DNA of 64,000 nt. Origin: Sphingobacteriales bacterium (GTDB lineage: Bacteria; Bacteroidota; Bacteroidia; Chitinophagales; Chitinophagaceae). The stretch spans positions 27,061 through 91,060 of the forward strand of contig JACRJO010000039.1 of NCBI GenBank assembly GCA_016219985.1, in the 5' to 3' direction. Under the pieces are notes generated by a model that ran no database searches, had not been told where the DNA came from, and saw only the letters and a program-made list of their open reading frames with translations. Every line of letters begins with the position of its first letter. Position 1 is the stretch's first letter. Positions 44,548 to 53,877 of the stretch are shown here, piece by piece. The position numbers were made by a program, and so were the translations under genes.

Positions 44548-44580
44548 CCCTTTTAGTATAGTACAAATGCAGTAATGACA

Positions 44581-44640
44581 CTACAGCCCCTTCAGAGTTG
44601 TATGCCACCACCACAGTTTATTTGTTGTTGTACTGATCAT
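44581..44640 (-). CDS. trpL: trp operon leader peptide with three consecutive Trp codons
   Basis: A 19-codon frame on the minus strand starting at 44640: MISTTTNKLWWWHTTLKGL, then TAG at 44583-44581. The TGG-TGG-TGG run at codons 10-12 is the classic mark of ribosome-mediated attenuation: scarcity of charged tRNA-Trp would stall the ribosome here. The stop codon lies immediately after the GGGGCT that can form the antiterminator. A terminator follows 34 bases later and trpE 158 bases later. Seen directly in sequence; function inferred from the general mechanism. Confidence 0.85.
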   Translation of the reverse strand: MISTTTNKLWWWHTTLKGL

Positions 44641-44711
44641 TTCTATGCAAATATGTGGCGACAAATCCGAATAAGCAAAAAAATCTTGATAGCTTTAATC
44701 AAATTTTTCCC

Positions 44712-44996
44712 ATGGTTATCCTCCACAAGCAGGCCGGCAGCAAGGGCATTTTCTTCGTGGGAGAAGAAGGCGCCTTCCTGGCGGAAATGGTTTACACCCT
44801 TCCTTCACCGGGTAAAATGATCATCGAACATACGGAGGTTAGTGAGGAATTGCGGGGCCAGAACACAGGCTACCAGTTGGTCAGCGCCGCCGTGGAATAT
44901 GCCCGTCATCATTCCCTGAAGATTATCCCCCTTTGCCCTTTCGCGAATGCGGTGTTTAAAAAGAAACCCGAATTCGCGGATGTTCTTTTTTCCTGA
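44712..44996 (+). CDS. GNAT-like small N-acetyltransferase (PF14542 type)
   Basis: Start at 44712 (MVILHKQAGSKGIFFV) matches the length of this short family; a GTG at 44655 is possible but would leave almost no room for the divergent trp promoter. 94 residues: AEMVYTLPSPGKMIIEHTEVSEELRGQNTGYQLV contains the acetyl-CoA loop (R-G-x-x-x-G), then PLCPFANAVFKKKPE with the conserved Cys. Substrate unknown. Confidence 0.8.
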   Translation: MVILHKQAGSKGIFFVGEEGAFLAEMVYTLPSPGKMIIEHTEVSEELRGQNTGYQLVSAAVEYARHHSLKIIPLCPFANAVFKKKPEFADVLFS

Positions 44997-45005
44997 TTGT
45001 TAATT

Positions 45006-46187
45006 ATGAGGAACATTTTTTGTCTTTTACTGACCCTGCTGATGCTGATCCTTTCCCCGTTTGTGGAGGCGCAACCCGCTGCAAAGAAGAAATCCCCGCC
45101 CCCGCCCCCGCTCCCTCTATCCAAATGGGAGAATAAAATGCCAACCAGCAGCCAGCCTAAAGATCTCAGTTACCTGGTTCCTGTAATAAGTTTAGACCCT
45201 GCCAGGAAGCCGGATTACAAGTCTTCCGCCTTTTTTATTGAGCGTGTGGAAGATTCTTCGCACCAGGAGAATGCAGGATACGCCATCCTGCCCAGGGACT
45301 ACCGCAGGCAGCCTGTTTATTTCGCTGGAAAAATGGAGAGTGAATTCAGCCGTTATTTAACCAGCTTTGCAGCGAAGGACAGCGCACTATTGCCCCTCAT
45401 TATCAGAATACAACGATGCTATATTAAAGAAAAGAAGCTGACGAATGCCGATATCCTGGCTTCTGTTGAACTGAGCTTTGATATATTCTGCCGCGCTGGG
45501 ACGAAGCTCCTGATGATTCAGCATATTTCAGACACACTTACCGGTGAAATATACGTAGGCCACAAAAGAGAATATGAAAGTATACTTAAAAAAAACCTGG
45601 CGGGGCTTATACAGTACCTTGACACATTAGCCGCTATTGTCCGCAACGAAATTAAGGGCCGGGAGTTTTATTTAACAGAAGTCCGGCTGCACGAAAAGAC
45701 CAATGAAGACGGGGACCCGGACACATTGTTCATTGACGGCAGAAGCTACCTGCAATGGTCAGACTACAGGGGAACTCCCCTTTCTGAGAATGATGCGTAC
45801 ATTTATGGCGGCCTGTATATTAAACAACTAAAAGAGCGGAAAGGAAATATAAATGTGCTCGTTTTCCAAATCGAACCATTCATAATCAGGAACAAATCCT
45901 GGGCGGGTTCAAACGCCAGAACTGGCCGGCTGCTTAATAACCAGCATTATGATTTACTGCTTGTTTACAAGTATGCACTGGAACTGAAATCAACACTCGG
46001 TAAAATAATTAACACCCGGGTTTTCTTACCTGAACAGATCGGTCCCGTTTTAAAGCAGGTATCTGACGCCATGCTGTCCGAACGCAAACGGTATTCAAAT
46101 GAGACCGATTTTGGAAACAATATACAATCCCAATTAGCATGGGAGGAAAAAATTGACACGGAAATCCGGGAACTGGAGCAACAATGA
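45006..46187 (+). CDS. Secreted protein of unknown function
   Basis: Start at 45006 gives a signal peptide (MRNIFCLLLTLLMLILSPFVEAQ); a TTG at 44997 adds three residues. 393 residues: a Lys/Pro-rich linker (KKKSPPPPPLPL at about 29-40), then mixed alpha/beta sequence, with an acidic helical C-terminus. No family recognised. Confidence 0.65.
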   Translation: MRNIFCLLLTLLMLILSPFVEAQPAAKKKSPPPPPLPLSKWENKMPTSSQPKDLSYLVPVISLDPARKPDYKSSAFFIERVEDSSHQENAGYAILPRDYRRQPVYFAGKMESEFSRYLTSFAAKDSALLPLIIRIQRCYIKEKKLTNADILASVELSFDIFCRAGTKLLMIQHISDTLTGEIYVGHKREYESILKKNLAGLIQYLDTLAAIVRNEIKGREFYLTEVRLHEKTNEDGDPDTLFIDGRSYLQWSDYRGTPLSENDAYIYGGLYIKQLKERKGNINVLVFQIEPFIIRNKSWAGSNARTGRLLNNQHYDLLLVYKYALELKSTLGKIINTRVFLPEQIGPVLKQVSDAMLSERKRYSNETDFGNNIQSQLAWEEKIDTEIRELEQQ

Positions 46188-46283
46188 TTTTCCACGCTGA
46201 AATTATTGGGAAGCCAAAGAGTCAGGATGCCAGGAAACAGTTTTAACCAAAATGGGCTAACTTTCTGTTCTAAAACCTTGCTT

Positions 46284-48728
46284 ATGTCCCCGCGCCGGCT
46301 CCTGACCTGCCTGATTCTCCTTTTGAGTTTTTCCCCCTTTGCACAGGACAATAATGGCTATAAAACACCCCCGAAGGATATTGCCGATATGTTGCTGGCC
46401 AAAAGGCCGCCGGCTATCAGTGTGGATGATAAAGCCGAATGGATGCTTTTTATGGAAAGCGGCAGTTATCCTTCCGTCGAGGAACTGGCCCGCCCCGAAC
46501 TGAAGATCGCGGGGTTGCGGATCAACCCGGCGAATTTTGCCCCCAGCCGCCAGTCGTTTATCACTGCGCTTTATTTAAAGAATACTCAAACCGGCACTGA
46601 ATACAAGATCAGCGGTCTCCCCTCCCCGTTATATGCTGGCAGTCTCAGCTGGAGCCCGGACGACAAAAAGATCGCTTTTACTCACACTACGGCCAGCCGG
46701 GTCGACCTGTATGTGATCAGTGTGGCCACCCGGAATGCCGTCAAAATAAATAAAACCGCTCTCAACAGTATCGGTGGCAGTTACAGTTGGTATGATGAGC
46801 ATACCCTTATTTACCGGGGTATCCTCAAACCTGCTACCGCGGCGCCGGCCAGGCCTGCGGTGCCCGATGGCCCGACCATCCAGGAGAATGCAGGCAAAGC
46901 CGCTCCCCGGCCTACTTTCCAGGACCTGATCAAAAGTCCCTATGACGAACAGCTTTTCGCCTTTTTTGCCACGACCCAACTGATCAAAAACAGCAATGGG
47001 GTGGAATCAAAAATCGGGCAGCCGGCTATTTACAACAGCTTCAGTGTATCCCCGGACCGGAAATATTTGCTCGTAAGGACCCTGCAGAAACCCTTCTCCT
47101 ATTCAGTTCCTGCTGCCGGATTTCCTTCGGTGGTTCGTATCCTGGATTTAAAAGGCAAAACGGTCCGGTTGCTGGCCGAGCTCCCTTCTGCGGAAACGGC
47201 CCCGGCGGGTTATGATAATGTGCACCCCTTTGCCCGGAATTTTGAATGGAGGAATGATGAACCTTCCACGGTTGTCTGGTGCATGCCCCTTGACAGCGGC
47301 CTGATCAAAAAACAGGTGGAATACCACGATGCGGTATATGCGCAGCCGGCTCCTTTTAACACGGAACCCCAGCTTTTATTTAAAACGAAAATGCGGTACA
47401 ACGGAACCACCTGGGGTGATGCCGGGCTGGCCATCGTCACCGAGGGCCTGCGCAGCAAACAGGTCACCCAGACCGACCGTTTCCATCCCATCACCGGGGA
47501 TCTCGAAAAACTGATCACCCGGAATACCACCGATGCTTATTCCAACCCCGGGTTCCCGGTAACCCGGCCCAATCAATACGGAAAAGAAGTCCTGTGGACC
47601 ATTGACAAGGGCAACAAAATCCTGCTGAATAATCCTGCGGGCAGTTCCCCCAATGGCGACCTGCCCTTCCTCCTGTCCTATGATGTACATAAAAAGATAG
47701 CCGATACCATCTGGCGCTGCCGGGAGGGCTATTTTGAAAATGTGGTAAAAGTGCTGGATGCGGAAAAAGGCCAGTTGCTGACATCGCGGGAAAGTGAAAA
47801 AGAAGTCCCCAATTACTGGATCCGGAACACCCAACTCCGGATCGCGGACCGGCAGCTTACTTTTTTCAGCAATCCCTACCCGCAGATGGAAGGGGTGATC
47901 AAAGAAAAGCTCCGGTACAAAAGAGCCGATGGCGTGGACCTGACCGGCGATCTTTATTTGCCCAGGGGATACAATAAGGAACGCGACGGGAAGCTGCCCG
48001 TTTTTATCTGGGCCTACCCTGCCGAATACAATTCAGCCGCCGATGCCGCCCAGGTGCGGGGCAGTGAGCACCGCTTTACCTTTCTCGGGGGCGGTTCACC
48101 TGTTTTTTATGTCACACATGGCTATGCGCTGCTGAATAATGCCGAAATGCCCATCGTGTCGGCGGGCAAGGATATAAAACCCAATGACAATTTCATTGAG
48201 CAACTGACCCTGAATGCAGAAGCGGCGATCAATATACTCGATTCCATGGGCGTGGGTGACCGGAACCGGGTGGCGGTGGGCGGCCATAGCTATGGCGCTT
48301 TTATGACAGCCAATTTACTGGCCCATACCGGTCTCTTTAAAGCGGGTATTGCCCGCAGCGGGGCTTATAACCGTTCGCTGACACCCTTTGGCTTCCAGAA
48401 CGAGGACCGCAGTTACTGGCAGGCTACTGAGCTGTACAATAAAATGAGTCCCTTTAATTATGCCCATAAGATAAACACCCCGCTCCTGCTGATCCATGGG
48501 GAAATGGACAATAATACCGGTACTTTCCCCATCCAGAGCGAGCGGCTATTTACGGCCATCAAGGGTCATGGCGGAACAGTACGGTATGTAACTCTTCCTT
48601 ACGAATCACATGGATATACCGGCCGGGAAAACCTGTTGCATACATTAGCCGAGCAGTTTGAATGGCTGGAGAAATATGTGAAGAATGCCGGGAAGAAGGA
48701 AGAGAAAGAAGTTAAGAAAGGGTTTTAG
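46284..48728 (+). CDS. S9-family serine peptidase (prolyl oligopeptidase type)
   Basis: Start at 46284 gives a signal peptide (MSPRRLLTCLILLLSFSPFAQ); an upstream ATG at 46206 adds 26 non-signal residues. 814 residues: a beta-propeller domain to about 550 and an alpha/beta-hydrolase domain with catalytic Ser669 (GGHSYGAF), Asp742 (HGEMDNN) and His776 (YESHGY). Exported; cleaves short peptides, as in the glutamyl-type periplasmic S9 enzymes of Bacteroidota. A Lys/Glu-rich tail ends the protein. Confidence 0.9.
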   Translation: MSPRRLLTCLILLLSFSPFAQDNNGYKTPPKDIADMLLAKRPPAISVDDKAEWMLFMESGSYPSVEELARPELKIAGLRINPANFAPSRQSFITALYLKNTQTGTEYKISGLPSPLYAGSLSWSPDDKKIAFTHTTASRVDLYVISVATRNAVKINKTALNSIGGSYSWYDEHTLIYRGILKPATAAPARPAVPDGPTIQENAGKAAPRPTFQDLIKSPYDEQLFAFFATTQLIKNSNGVESKIGQPAIYNSFSVSPDRKYLLVRTLQKPFSYSVPAAGFPSVVRILDLKGKTVRLLAELPSAETAPAGYDNVHPFARNFEWRNDEPSTVVWCMPLDSGLIKKQVEYHDAVYAQPAPFNTEPQLLFKTKMRYNGTTWGDAGLAIVTEGLRSKQVTQTDRFHPITGDLEKLITRNTTDAYSNPGFPVTRPNQYGKEVLWTIDKGNKILLNNPAGSSPNGDLPFLLSYDVHKKIADTIWRCREGYFENVVKVLDAEKGQLLTSRESEKEVPNYWIRNTQLRIADRQLTFFSNPYPQMEGVIKEKLRYKRADGVDLTGDLYLPRGYNKERDGKLPVFIWAYPAEYNSAADAAQVRGSEHRFTFLGGGSPVFYVTHGYALLNNAEMPIVSAGKDIKPNDNFIEQLTLNAEAAINILDSMGVGDRNRVAVGGHSYGAFMTANLLAHTGLFKAGIARSGAYNRSLTPFGFQNEDRSYWQATELYNKMSPFNYAHKINTPLLLIHGEMDNNTGTFPIQSERLFTAIKGHGGTVRYVTLPYESHGYTGRENLLHTLAEQFEWLEKYVKNAGKKEEKEVKKGF

Positions 48729-48922
48729 AAATAGACGGGACCCTGATAACAATCGACAGCCCGGTTGGCAGTATAGAGGCTCGTTCGCCTGAGTTATGTC
48801 TACTACAAAGAGCCAGATTTTAAAGGAAAATTCCTTACCCGGTGCCGGTTAATATCATAAATTTACGTACTATGGGTGCTTATTTTGCAGGCTTATAATT
48901 TAAAAAATTACAACTACTGATA

Positions 48923-49453
48923 ATGAGATGGCTTAGACTCCTGCTCGCTCTTTTGTTTGCTAAATTTCGTGTTAAACTCGATATCAGTGAAACATCATTC
49001 AAATCATTCCGTGTTTGGCTGACAGACATTGATGCATCCATTATGAATCATGCCGCCATACTAACTGTATTTGAGAGTGGCAGAATAGATTTCATGGTAC
49101 GTACAGGTTTCTTTACAATAGCCCGAAAAAGGAAGTGGTATTTCCCAAGTTCAAGTATCAGTGTGCAGTTTTTCAGGCCATTGAAAGTATTTCAAAAAGC
49201 GGTTGTGTTGACAAGGATTTTTCATGTGACAGATTATTTCATTTATACTGAACAAAAAATCATCAAAGATGGGAAAGACATAGCTCTATGCATCGTAAAG
49301 AGTAAAGTAAAATCAGGAAAAGAAAATATTGGTACACAGGAAATAACAAATCTATTAAACGCAAAAAAAATCCCTGCCGAAGAAAGGGATTTAATTGAAC
49401 AATTCGAAAGACAGGATGAGGCATTTAAGAAAAAATCATATCTAAAGCCCTAA
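48923..49453 (+). CDS. Thioesterase-like hot-dog protein (THEM6-like)
   Basis: A 176-residue protein with an N-terminal hydrophobic helix and the hot-dog pattern: VWLTDIDASIMNHAAILTVFESGRIDFMVRTG (Asp, Asn-His as in 4HBT enzymes), then SSSISVQFFRPLKVFQ. Possibly an acyl-CoA thioesterase. It is clearly AT-richer than its neighbours and stands alone between 190- and 215-base gaps, which may indicate a transferred gene. Family assignment moderate. Confidence 0.6.
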   Translation: MRWLRLLLALLFAKFRVKLDISETSFKSFRVWLTDIDASIMNHAAILTVFESGRIDFMVRTGFFTIARKRKWYFPSSSISVQFFRPLKVFQKAVVLTRIFHVTDYFIYTEQKIIKDGKDIALCIVKSKVKSGKENIGTQEITNLLNAKKIPAEERDLIEQFERQDEAFKKKSYLKP

Positions 49454-49668
49454 CAAAGAATAACTGCCCATATCAAACGCATTTGCGCCATTGGGCAGGC
49501 AATAGCGCCTTTCATCGTTCGTTTCGCACTTCAACTTTTACCCAGCCCGACATTCACTATTAAGCAACAGAATATGTTTTTATCTTTGGTAACAATATTC
49601 AGCAGCCGTCGCCGGGAGCGACGAATTGATGAAGTCACCAACAGTAAAAATTACTGAACGATTTAATT

Positions 49669-51474
49669 ATGAAAAAGTTTATCCTCCTGCTTGCCTTTCT
49701 CCCCGCCAACCTTGCCTTTTCCCAGGAAATCCCTTCCCTCCAGAATATCGGTAACCGGAAGACCAGCAGTTTAAACGGCAAATGGAATTATATTGTCGAT
49801 CTCTACGAAACAGGTTATTATAATTTCCATTTAGACCAATATGACAGAAAAATGGATTTTCAGATGGGGGCTTACTATTTTAATTACCATTCCCCAAATA
49901 AGCAGGACCTCGTGGAATATGATTTTGACAAATCCCCGGTCATGAATATCCCGGGCGACTGGAATTCTCAGACGAAAGACCTGTTTTACTACGAAGGGAC
50001 CGTTTGGTTTAAACGGTCCTTTGACTATTCATTAAAAGCCGGCAAGCGCCTTTTCCTGAATTTTGGCGCCGTCAATTACAAAGCGGATGTGTACCTGAAT
50101 GGAATAAAACTGGGTGCCCACACCGGCGGCTTCACTTCCTTCAGCTTTGAAGTGTCAGCCATCATAAAAAATAAGAACAATTTCCTGGTCGTTAAGGTGG
50201 ATAACAAGAGACAGAAAGATGCGGTGCCCAGCACCAATACAGACTGGTGGAACTATGGAGGCATCACCCGGGATATCACTTTAATCGAAACGGAAGAGGC
50301 GTTTATTGAAGACTATTCCATCCAGTTGGGAAAACAGGACAGCACGAAGATAAACGGCTATATCCGGGTCAATAATGCCAGGCCCCAGGATTCGGTTATG
50401 ATCAGGATCCCTGAGCTCAACATTTCGTATAAATCAATAATTGCGGCAGACAGCCTTGTCAATTTTGAATTTTCCGGCAGGAACATCAAATACTGGACCC
50501 CGGGAAGCCCGAAACTGTACCGGGTGCTGCTGCAGTATAACAACCAAACCCTGGAGGACGAGGTCGGGTTCCGGACCATTGCGACCGATGGCGGGAAAAT
50601 ACTCCTGAACGGCCGGCTGGTATTCCTGAAAGGCATTTGTATGCACGAGGAAAATGCCAAAGGCGGAAGAGGAAACTCAAAGGAAGATGCGCTCCGGTTA
50701 TTAAGCTGGGCCAAGGAACTGGGCTGTAATTATGTCCGCCTGGCCCACTACCCCCACAATGAAAACATCATCCGCCTCGCTGATAAAATGGGCTTATTGG
50801 TTTGGGAAGAGATCCCTGTTTACTGGACCATTGATTTTAAAAACCCGGCCACCTACCGGAATGCCGAAACACAGTTAAAGGACATGATCGCCCGGGATAA
50901 AAACAGGGCGGCTGTCATTATCTGGTCCATGGCGAATGAAACCCCGCTGTCAGCAGAAAGAACAAAATTCATCACTGATTTAATCAGCGTTGCCCGGGAA
51001 AAGGATCCTACCCGGCTGATCAGCGCCGCCCTTCTGAGCGAAAGCAAGGACGGTATTCATACGATCAATGACCCCCTGGGGGCGTATATTGACCTGGTCG
51101 CCTTTAACCAGTACCTCGGCTGGTATGGCGGAAATCTGGAAGATGCCGAAAAAATAAAATGGAGCAGTATCTACAATAAACCACTGATTGTTTCAGAATT
51201 CGGGGGGGATGCGCGGCAGGGACTTCACGGGAGTAAATACGACCGCTGGAATGAGGAATTCCAGGAATACCTCTATATCCAGAACCTGAAAATGATTGAC
51301 AAAATACCCAACCTGGCAGGATTATCTCCCTGGATCCTCGTTGATTTTCGCTCCCCGAGGCGCCTGCTCCCCGGCATACAGGATGGCTATAACCGGAAGG
51401 GATTAATTTCCAATGAGGGCAAAAAGAAAAAAGCTTTTTGGATCATGAAAAAATATTATCAGAATAAACCATAA
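49669..51474 (+). CDS. Glycoside hydrolase family 2 protein
   Basis: A 601-residue exported enzyme (signal peptide 1-18). Sugar-binding jelly roll about 25-210 (IPGDWNSQ, GTVWFKRSFDY), immunoglobulin-like domain about 215-305, TIM barrel from about 310 with acid/base Glu424 (WSMANETP) and nucleophile Glu510 (VSEFGGDA). The order and motifs are those of beta-glucuronidase/beta-galactosidase-like GH2. Probably releases sugars from plant or microbial glycans. Confidence 0.9.
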   Translation: MKKFILLLAFLPANLAFSQEIPSLQNIGNRKTSSLNGKWNYIVDLYETGYYNFHLDQYDRKMDFQMGAYYFNYHSPNKQDLVEYDFDKSPVMNIPGDWNSQTKDLFYYEGTVWFKRSFDYSLKAGKRLFLNFGAVNYKADVYLNGIKLGAHTGGFTSFSFEVSAIIKNKNNFLVVKVDNKRQKDAVPSTNTDWWNYGGITRDITLIETEEAFIEDYSIQLGKQDSTKINGYIRVNNARPQDSVMIRIPELNISYKSIIAADSLVNFEFSGRNIKYWTPGSPKLYRVLLQYNNQTLEDEVGFRTIATDGGKILLNGRLVFLKGICMHEENAKGGRGNSKEDALRLLSWAKELGCNYVRLAHYPHNENIIRLADKMGLLVWEEIPVYWTIDFKNPATYRNAETQLKDMIARDKNRAAVIIWSMANETPLSAERTKFITDLISVAREKDPTRLISAALLSESKDGIHTINDPLGAYIDLVAFNQYLGWYGGNLEDAEKIKWSSIYNKPLIVSEFGGDARQGLHGSKYDRWNEEFQEYLYIQNLKMIDKIPNLAGLSPWILVDFRSPRRLLPGIQDGYNRKGLISNEGKKKKAFWIMKKYYQNKP

Positions 51475-51612
51475 TAATGCCGGCCTGGTGAACCCGGTTA
51501 CTGCTTAAAATTCTATGGCAGCCGGGAGTCCCTATCAGTAAATGGACAAGTAACCTGTTCCTATTCATCATCTTATCTTGTGTATTTCATTTTGCAATTT
51601 TCTCCCATATTT

Positions 51613-51642
51613 TGTACAATATTCTGTACCTTTACCTGTACA
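51613..51642 (+). promoter_or_regulatory. Candidate YefM operator: three TGTAC hexamers at 12-bp spacing
   Basis: TGTACA at 51613, TGTACC at 51625 and TGTACA at 51637, each exactly 12 bp apart, end 11 bases before the antitoxin ATG. In E. coli the YefM operator also uses TGTACA hexamers, so autoregulation by the YefM-YoeB complex is likely. Confidence 0.7.
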
Positions 51643-51653
51643 AATATTCAACT

Positions 51654-51908
51654 ATGCAGGCTGTATCCGTTTCGCAATTAAGGTCAAACTTCAGGAAATA
51701 CCTCGATGATGTTACCCAATCCATGGATGTCATTATCGTTCCCCGGACGACGGAGGATGATGCCGTCGTTATTCTATCACTCAAAGAATACAATTCACTT
51801 ATCGAAACCGGCCATTTATTATCTACAAACGCGAACAGGCTCCGCTTACAGGAATCCATTGCCCAGTTGAAGGATGGCAAAACAAAAAAATTCAAATTAC
51901 CCGAATAA
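51654..51908 (+). CDS. yefM: Antitoxin of the Phd/YefM family
   Basis: Start at 51654 (MQAVSVSQLRSNFRKYLDDV); an upstream ATG at 51612 would run through the operator. 84 residues: the N-terminal SQLRSNFRKYLDDV...VIIVPRT DNA-binding fold of Phd/YefM, VVILSLKEYNSLIET, and a C-terminal region (LLSTNANRLRLQESI) that embraces the toxin. Toxin gene starts 8 bases downstream. Confidence 0.88.
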   Translation: MQAVSVSQLRSNFRKYLDDVTQSMDVIIVPRTTEDDAVVILSLKEYNSLIETGHLLSTNANRLRLQESIAQLKDGKTKKFKLPE

Positions 51909-51916
51909 GCGGAAAA

Positions 51917-52189
51917 ATGAATTTCGAGTTTACGCAAAACGCCTGGGAGGAATTTGAGTACTGGATCGAAACCGATGCTGAGATAGTTAATAAGATCAAG
52001 GAATTACTGAAGGATATCAGACGGACACCCTTTCAGGGCATGGGAAAACCGGAGCCCCTGAAATATGATTTAAAAGGATACTGGTCCAGGCGAATCACGG
52101 GAGAGCACAGGCTGGTATATAAAGTAGAATGCAAAAAGGGTGAAAATCAGAAATGCAGTATTATCCAATGCCGTTTTTATTATGACTAA
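51917..52189 (+). CDS. yoeB: Toxin of the Txe/YoeB family
   Basis: A 90-residue RelE-fold mRNA interferase: FTQNAWEEFEYW, INKIKELLKDIRRTPFQGMGKPEPL and WSRRITGEHRLVYKV (Glu and Arg of the active site), then ending FYYD. YoeB cleaves mRNA in the ribosomal A site. Paired with YefM upstream. Confidence 0.92.
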   Translation: MNFEFTQNAWEEFEYWIETDAEIVNKIKELLKDIRRTPFQGMGKPEPLKYDLKGYWSRRITGEHRLVYKVECKKGENQKCSIIQCRFYYD

Positions 52190-52315
52190 GTTGGCCGCGT
52201 AGATATCCCGGCGTTACCGGCTTTATTTGCTTCTCATAATGAGCCGGCATGCCCTCACCTGACCAGCATCATAGTTTTCCTCCATCCAAAAACCGAAACT
52301 TTGGAAAACTGAGTT

Positions 52316-52888
52316 TTGAAAAATTCGATCGCTGCCAGGCAGGTTTTACCCTTTATCCAGTGGTACGGGCTGATGATCCTGTTTACCCTTTTCTTCGATT
52401 TTTTGCTGCACCGCTTACAATGGGTGGCCGTGGGCCGTTATCTCGGCTATATCGGAACAGCCCTCGTGTTGCTTTCCTTTTTTTATTCCCTCCGGAAACG
52501 GAAGATCATCGCATCAGGATCTCCCAAACAATACCTCGCTGTCCACGAATACCTGTCCTGGGCCGGATCCATCCTCATCCTGGTTCATGCCGGGATCCAC
52601 TTCAATGCCATCCTGCCCTGGCTGGCCATCGGCATGTTGCTGATCGTGGTGGCCAGCGGGCTGACCGGTAAATACCTGCTGAAAAAAGCAAACGAAACCC
52701 TGAAAGAAAAGAAAAAGGCCCTGTTAGCCGCCGGAAGCAGCCCGGAAGAAGCAGAGAAAAAATTATTTTTTGATTCAGTTACCGTGGACATTATGAAAAA
52801 ATGGAGAACGGTTCACCTGCCCATCACCTTCCTGCTGGGCATCCTGTCCCTCCTGCATATTTTAACCATCCTCATGTTTGCCAAATGA
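52316..52888 (+). CDS. Membrane cytochrome b-like protein
   Basis: A 190-residue protein from a TTG start with four membrane helices (about 12-28, 38-55, 82-115, 168-188). Histidines in VHEYLSW, LVHAGIHF and VHLPITFLLGILSLLHIL sit in helices with the spacing expected for heme b ligation. A charged helical insert (KKANETLKEKKKALL) lies between helices. Its stop overlaps the start of a decaheme cytochrome, so the two should form a membrane electron-transfer pair (inference). Confidence 0.7.
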   Translation: MKNSIAARQVLPFIQWYGLMILFTLFFDFLLHRLQWVAVGRYLGYIGTALVLLSFFYSLRKRKIIASGSPKQYLAVHEYLSWAGSILILVHAGIHFNAILPWLAIGMLLIVVASGLTGKYLLKKANETLKEKKKALLAAGSSPEEAEKKLFFDSVTVDIMKKWRTVHLPITFLLGILSLLHILTILMFAK

Positions 52889-53751
52889 AAAAGCTATACA
52901 TACTGGGTATTCTTATAGCCGTCATCTGGCTGATGATCCGGTTTCCCTATGCCATGTCCAACCCTGGTAAACTGAGCGCAGGTCATACCAGCATCAGCCA
53001 GACATGTGAATCCTGTCACCAATACTTCGGCGGCATCCCGGACAGCAAATGCTTAGCCTGTCACAAGCCGGCGGAGATCGGGAAAGATTCCACCAACCCC
53101 AAAAAGATCCTGTTCCACGAAGGACTGACCGCTTATTCCTGCCTTTCCTGCCATACGGATCACAAGGGGGCAAACCCGGCCCTGGGAACCAGCCATTTTA
53201 ATCATTCCGTTTTAACAAGCAGCATCCTGAATAACTGCAGCAGTTGTCACCGGCCACCGGCCGACACCCTGCACAATCACCTTACAGCGGCCTGCGGGAA
53301 TTGCCATACTACCAATAATTGGAAAAGCGGGGTTTCCTTTGACCACAACATGATTGAGGCATCCCTCCGGAACGAATGCCAGTCCTGTCACAAAGCCCCG
53401 GCCGACAATTACCACCAGTCCATTACGAATAATTGCCAAAAATGTCATAGCAGCAGCAAATGGGTTCCTTCCACGTTTGAACACGCGGCCTATTTCCGGC
53501 TCGACAAGGACCATAATGTAAGCTGCAATACCTGTCATACCAATAATGTCCTGACAACCTATACCTGCTATGGATGCCATGAGCATACGGAAAGCCGGAT
53601 GCTGGAGAAGCACAATGAAGAAGGTATTTATAATATAACCAACTGCGCTTCCTGTCATAAAAGTGCAGACGAACATGATATCAGGTGGGAAGGAAGGGAA
53701 AACAAGGATAGAAAAACGGAGAAAGGCAAAAAAGAAGAGGAAGAAGATTGA
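52885..53751 (+). CDS. Decaheme c-type cytochrome
   Basis: Start at 52885 (ATGA overlap with the previous stop) gives a membrane anchor (LYILGILIAVIWLMI). The 288-residue product has ten Cys-x2-Cys-His sites (CESCH, CLACH, CLSCH, CSSCH, CGNCH, CQSCH, CQKCH, CNTCH, CYGCH, CASCH) with several distal HNH/FNH histidines, in the style of NapC/NirT-independent c3-like cytochromes. It ends with a Lys/Glu-rich tail. Periplasmic, membrane-anchored electron carrier. Confidence 0.85.
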   Translation: MKKLYILGILIAVIWLMIRFPYAMSNPGKLSAGHTSISQTCESCHQYFGGIPDSKCLACHKPAEIGKDSTNPKKILFHEGLTAYSCLSCHTDHKGANPALGTSHFNHSVLTSSILNNCSSCHRPPADTLHNHLTAACGNCHTTNNWKSGVSFDHNMIEASLRNECQSCHKAPADNYHQSITNNCQKCHSSSKWVPSTFEHAAYFRLDKDHNVSCNTCHTNNVLTTYTCYGCHEHTESRMLEKHNEEGIYNITNCASCHKSADEHDIRWEGRENKDRKTEKGKKEEEED

Positions 53752-53824
53752 TCCGTCGCAGGCAGTACAATGCTAAGGCAACAGTATCTTTTCAATTCAT
53801 ACCAAAGTAACGCTCCATAAAACA

Positions 53825-53851
53825 AACAACCCCGGAAAACCCGGGGTTGTT
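53825..53851. terminator. Bidirectional terminator
   Basis: AACAACCCCGG at 53825-53835 pairs with CCGGGGTTGTT at 53841-53851, between the convergent decaheme and metalloprotease genes. Confidence 0.8.
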
Positions 53852-53877
53852 TGTTTGTGTGTGGTATGAAGTGTTAC

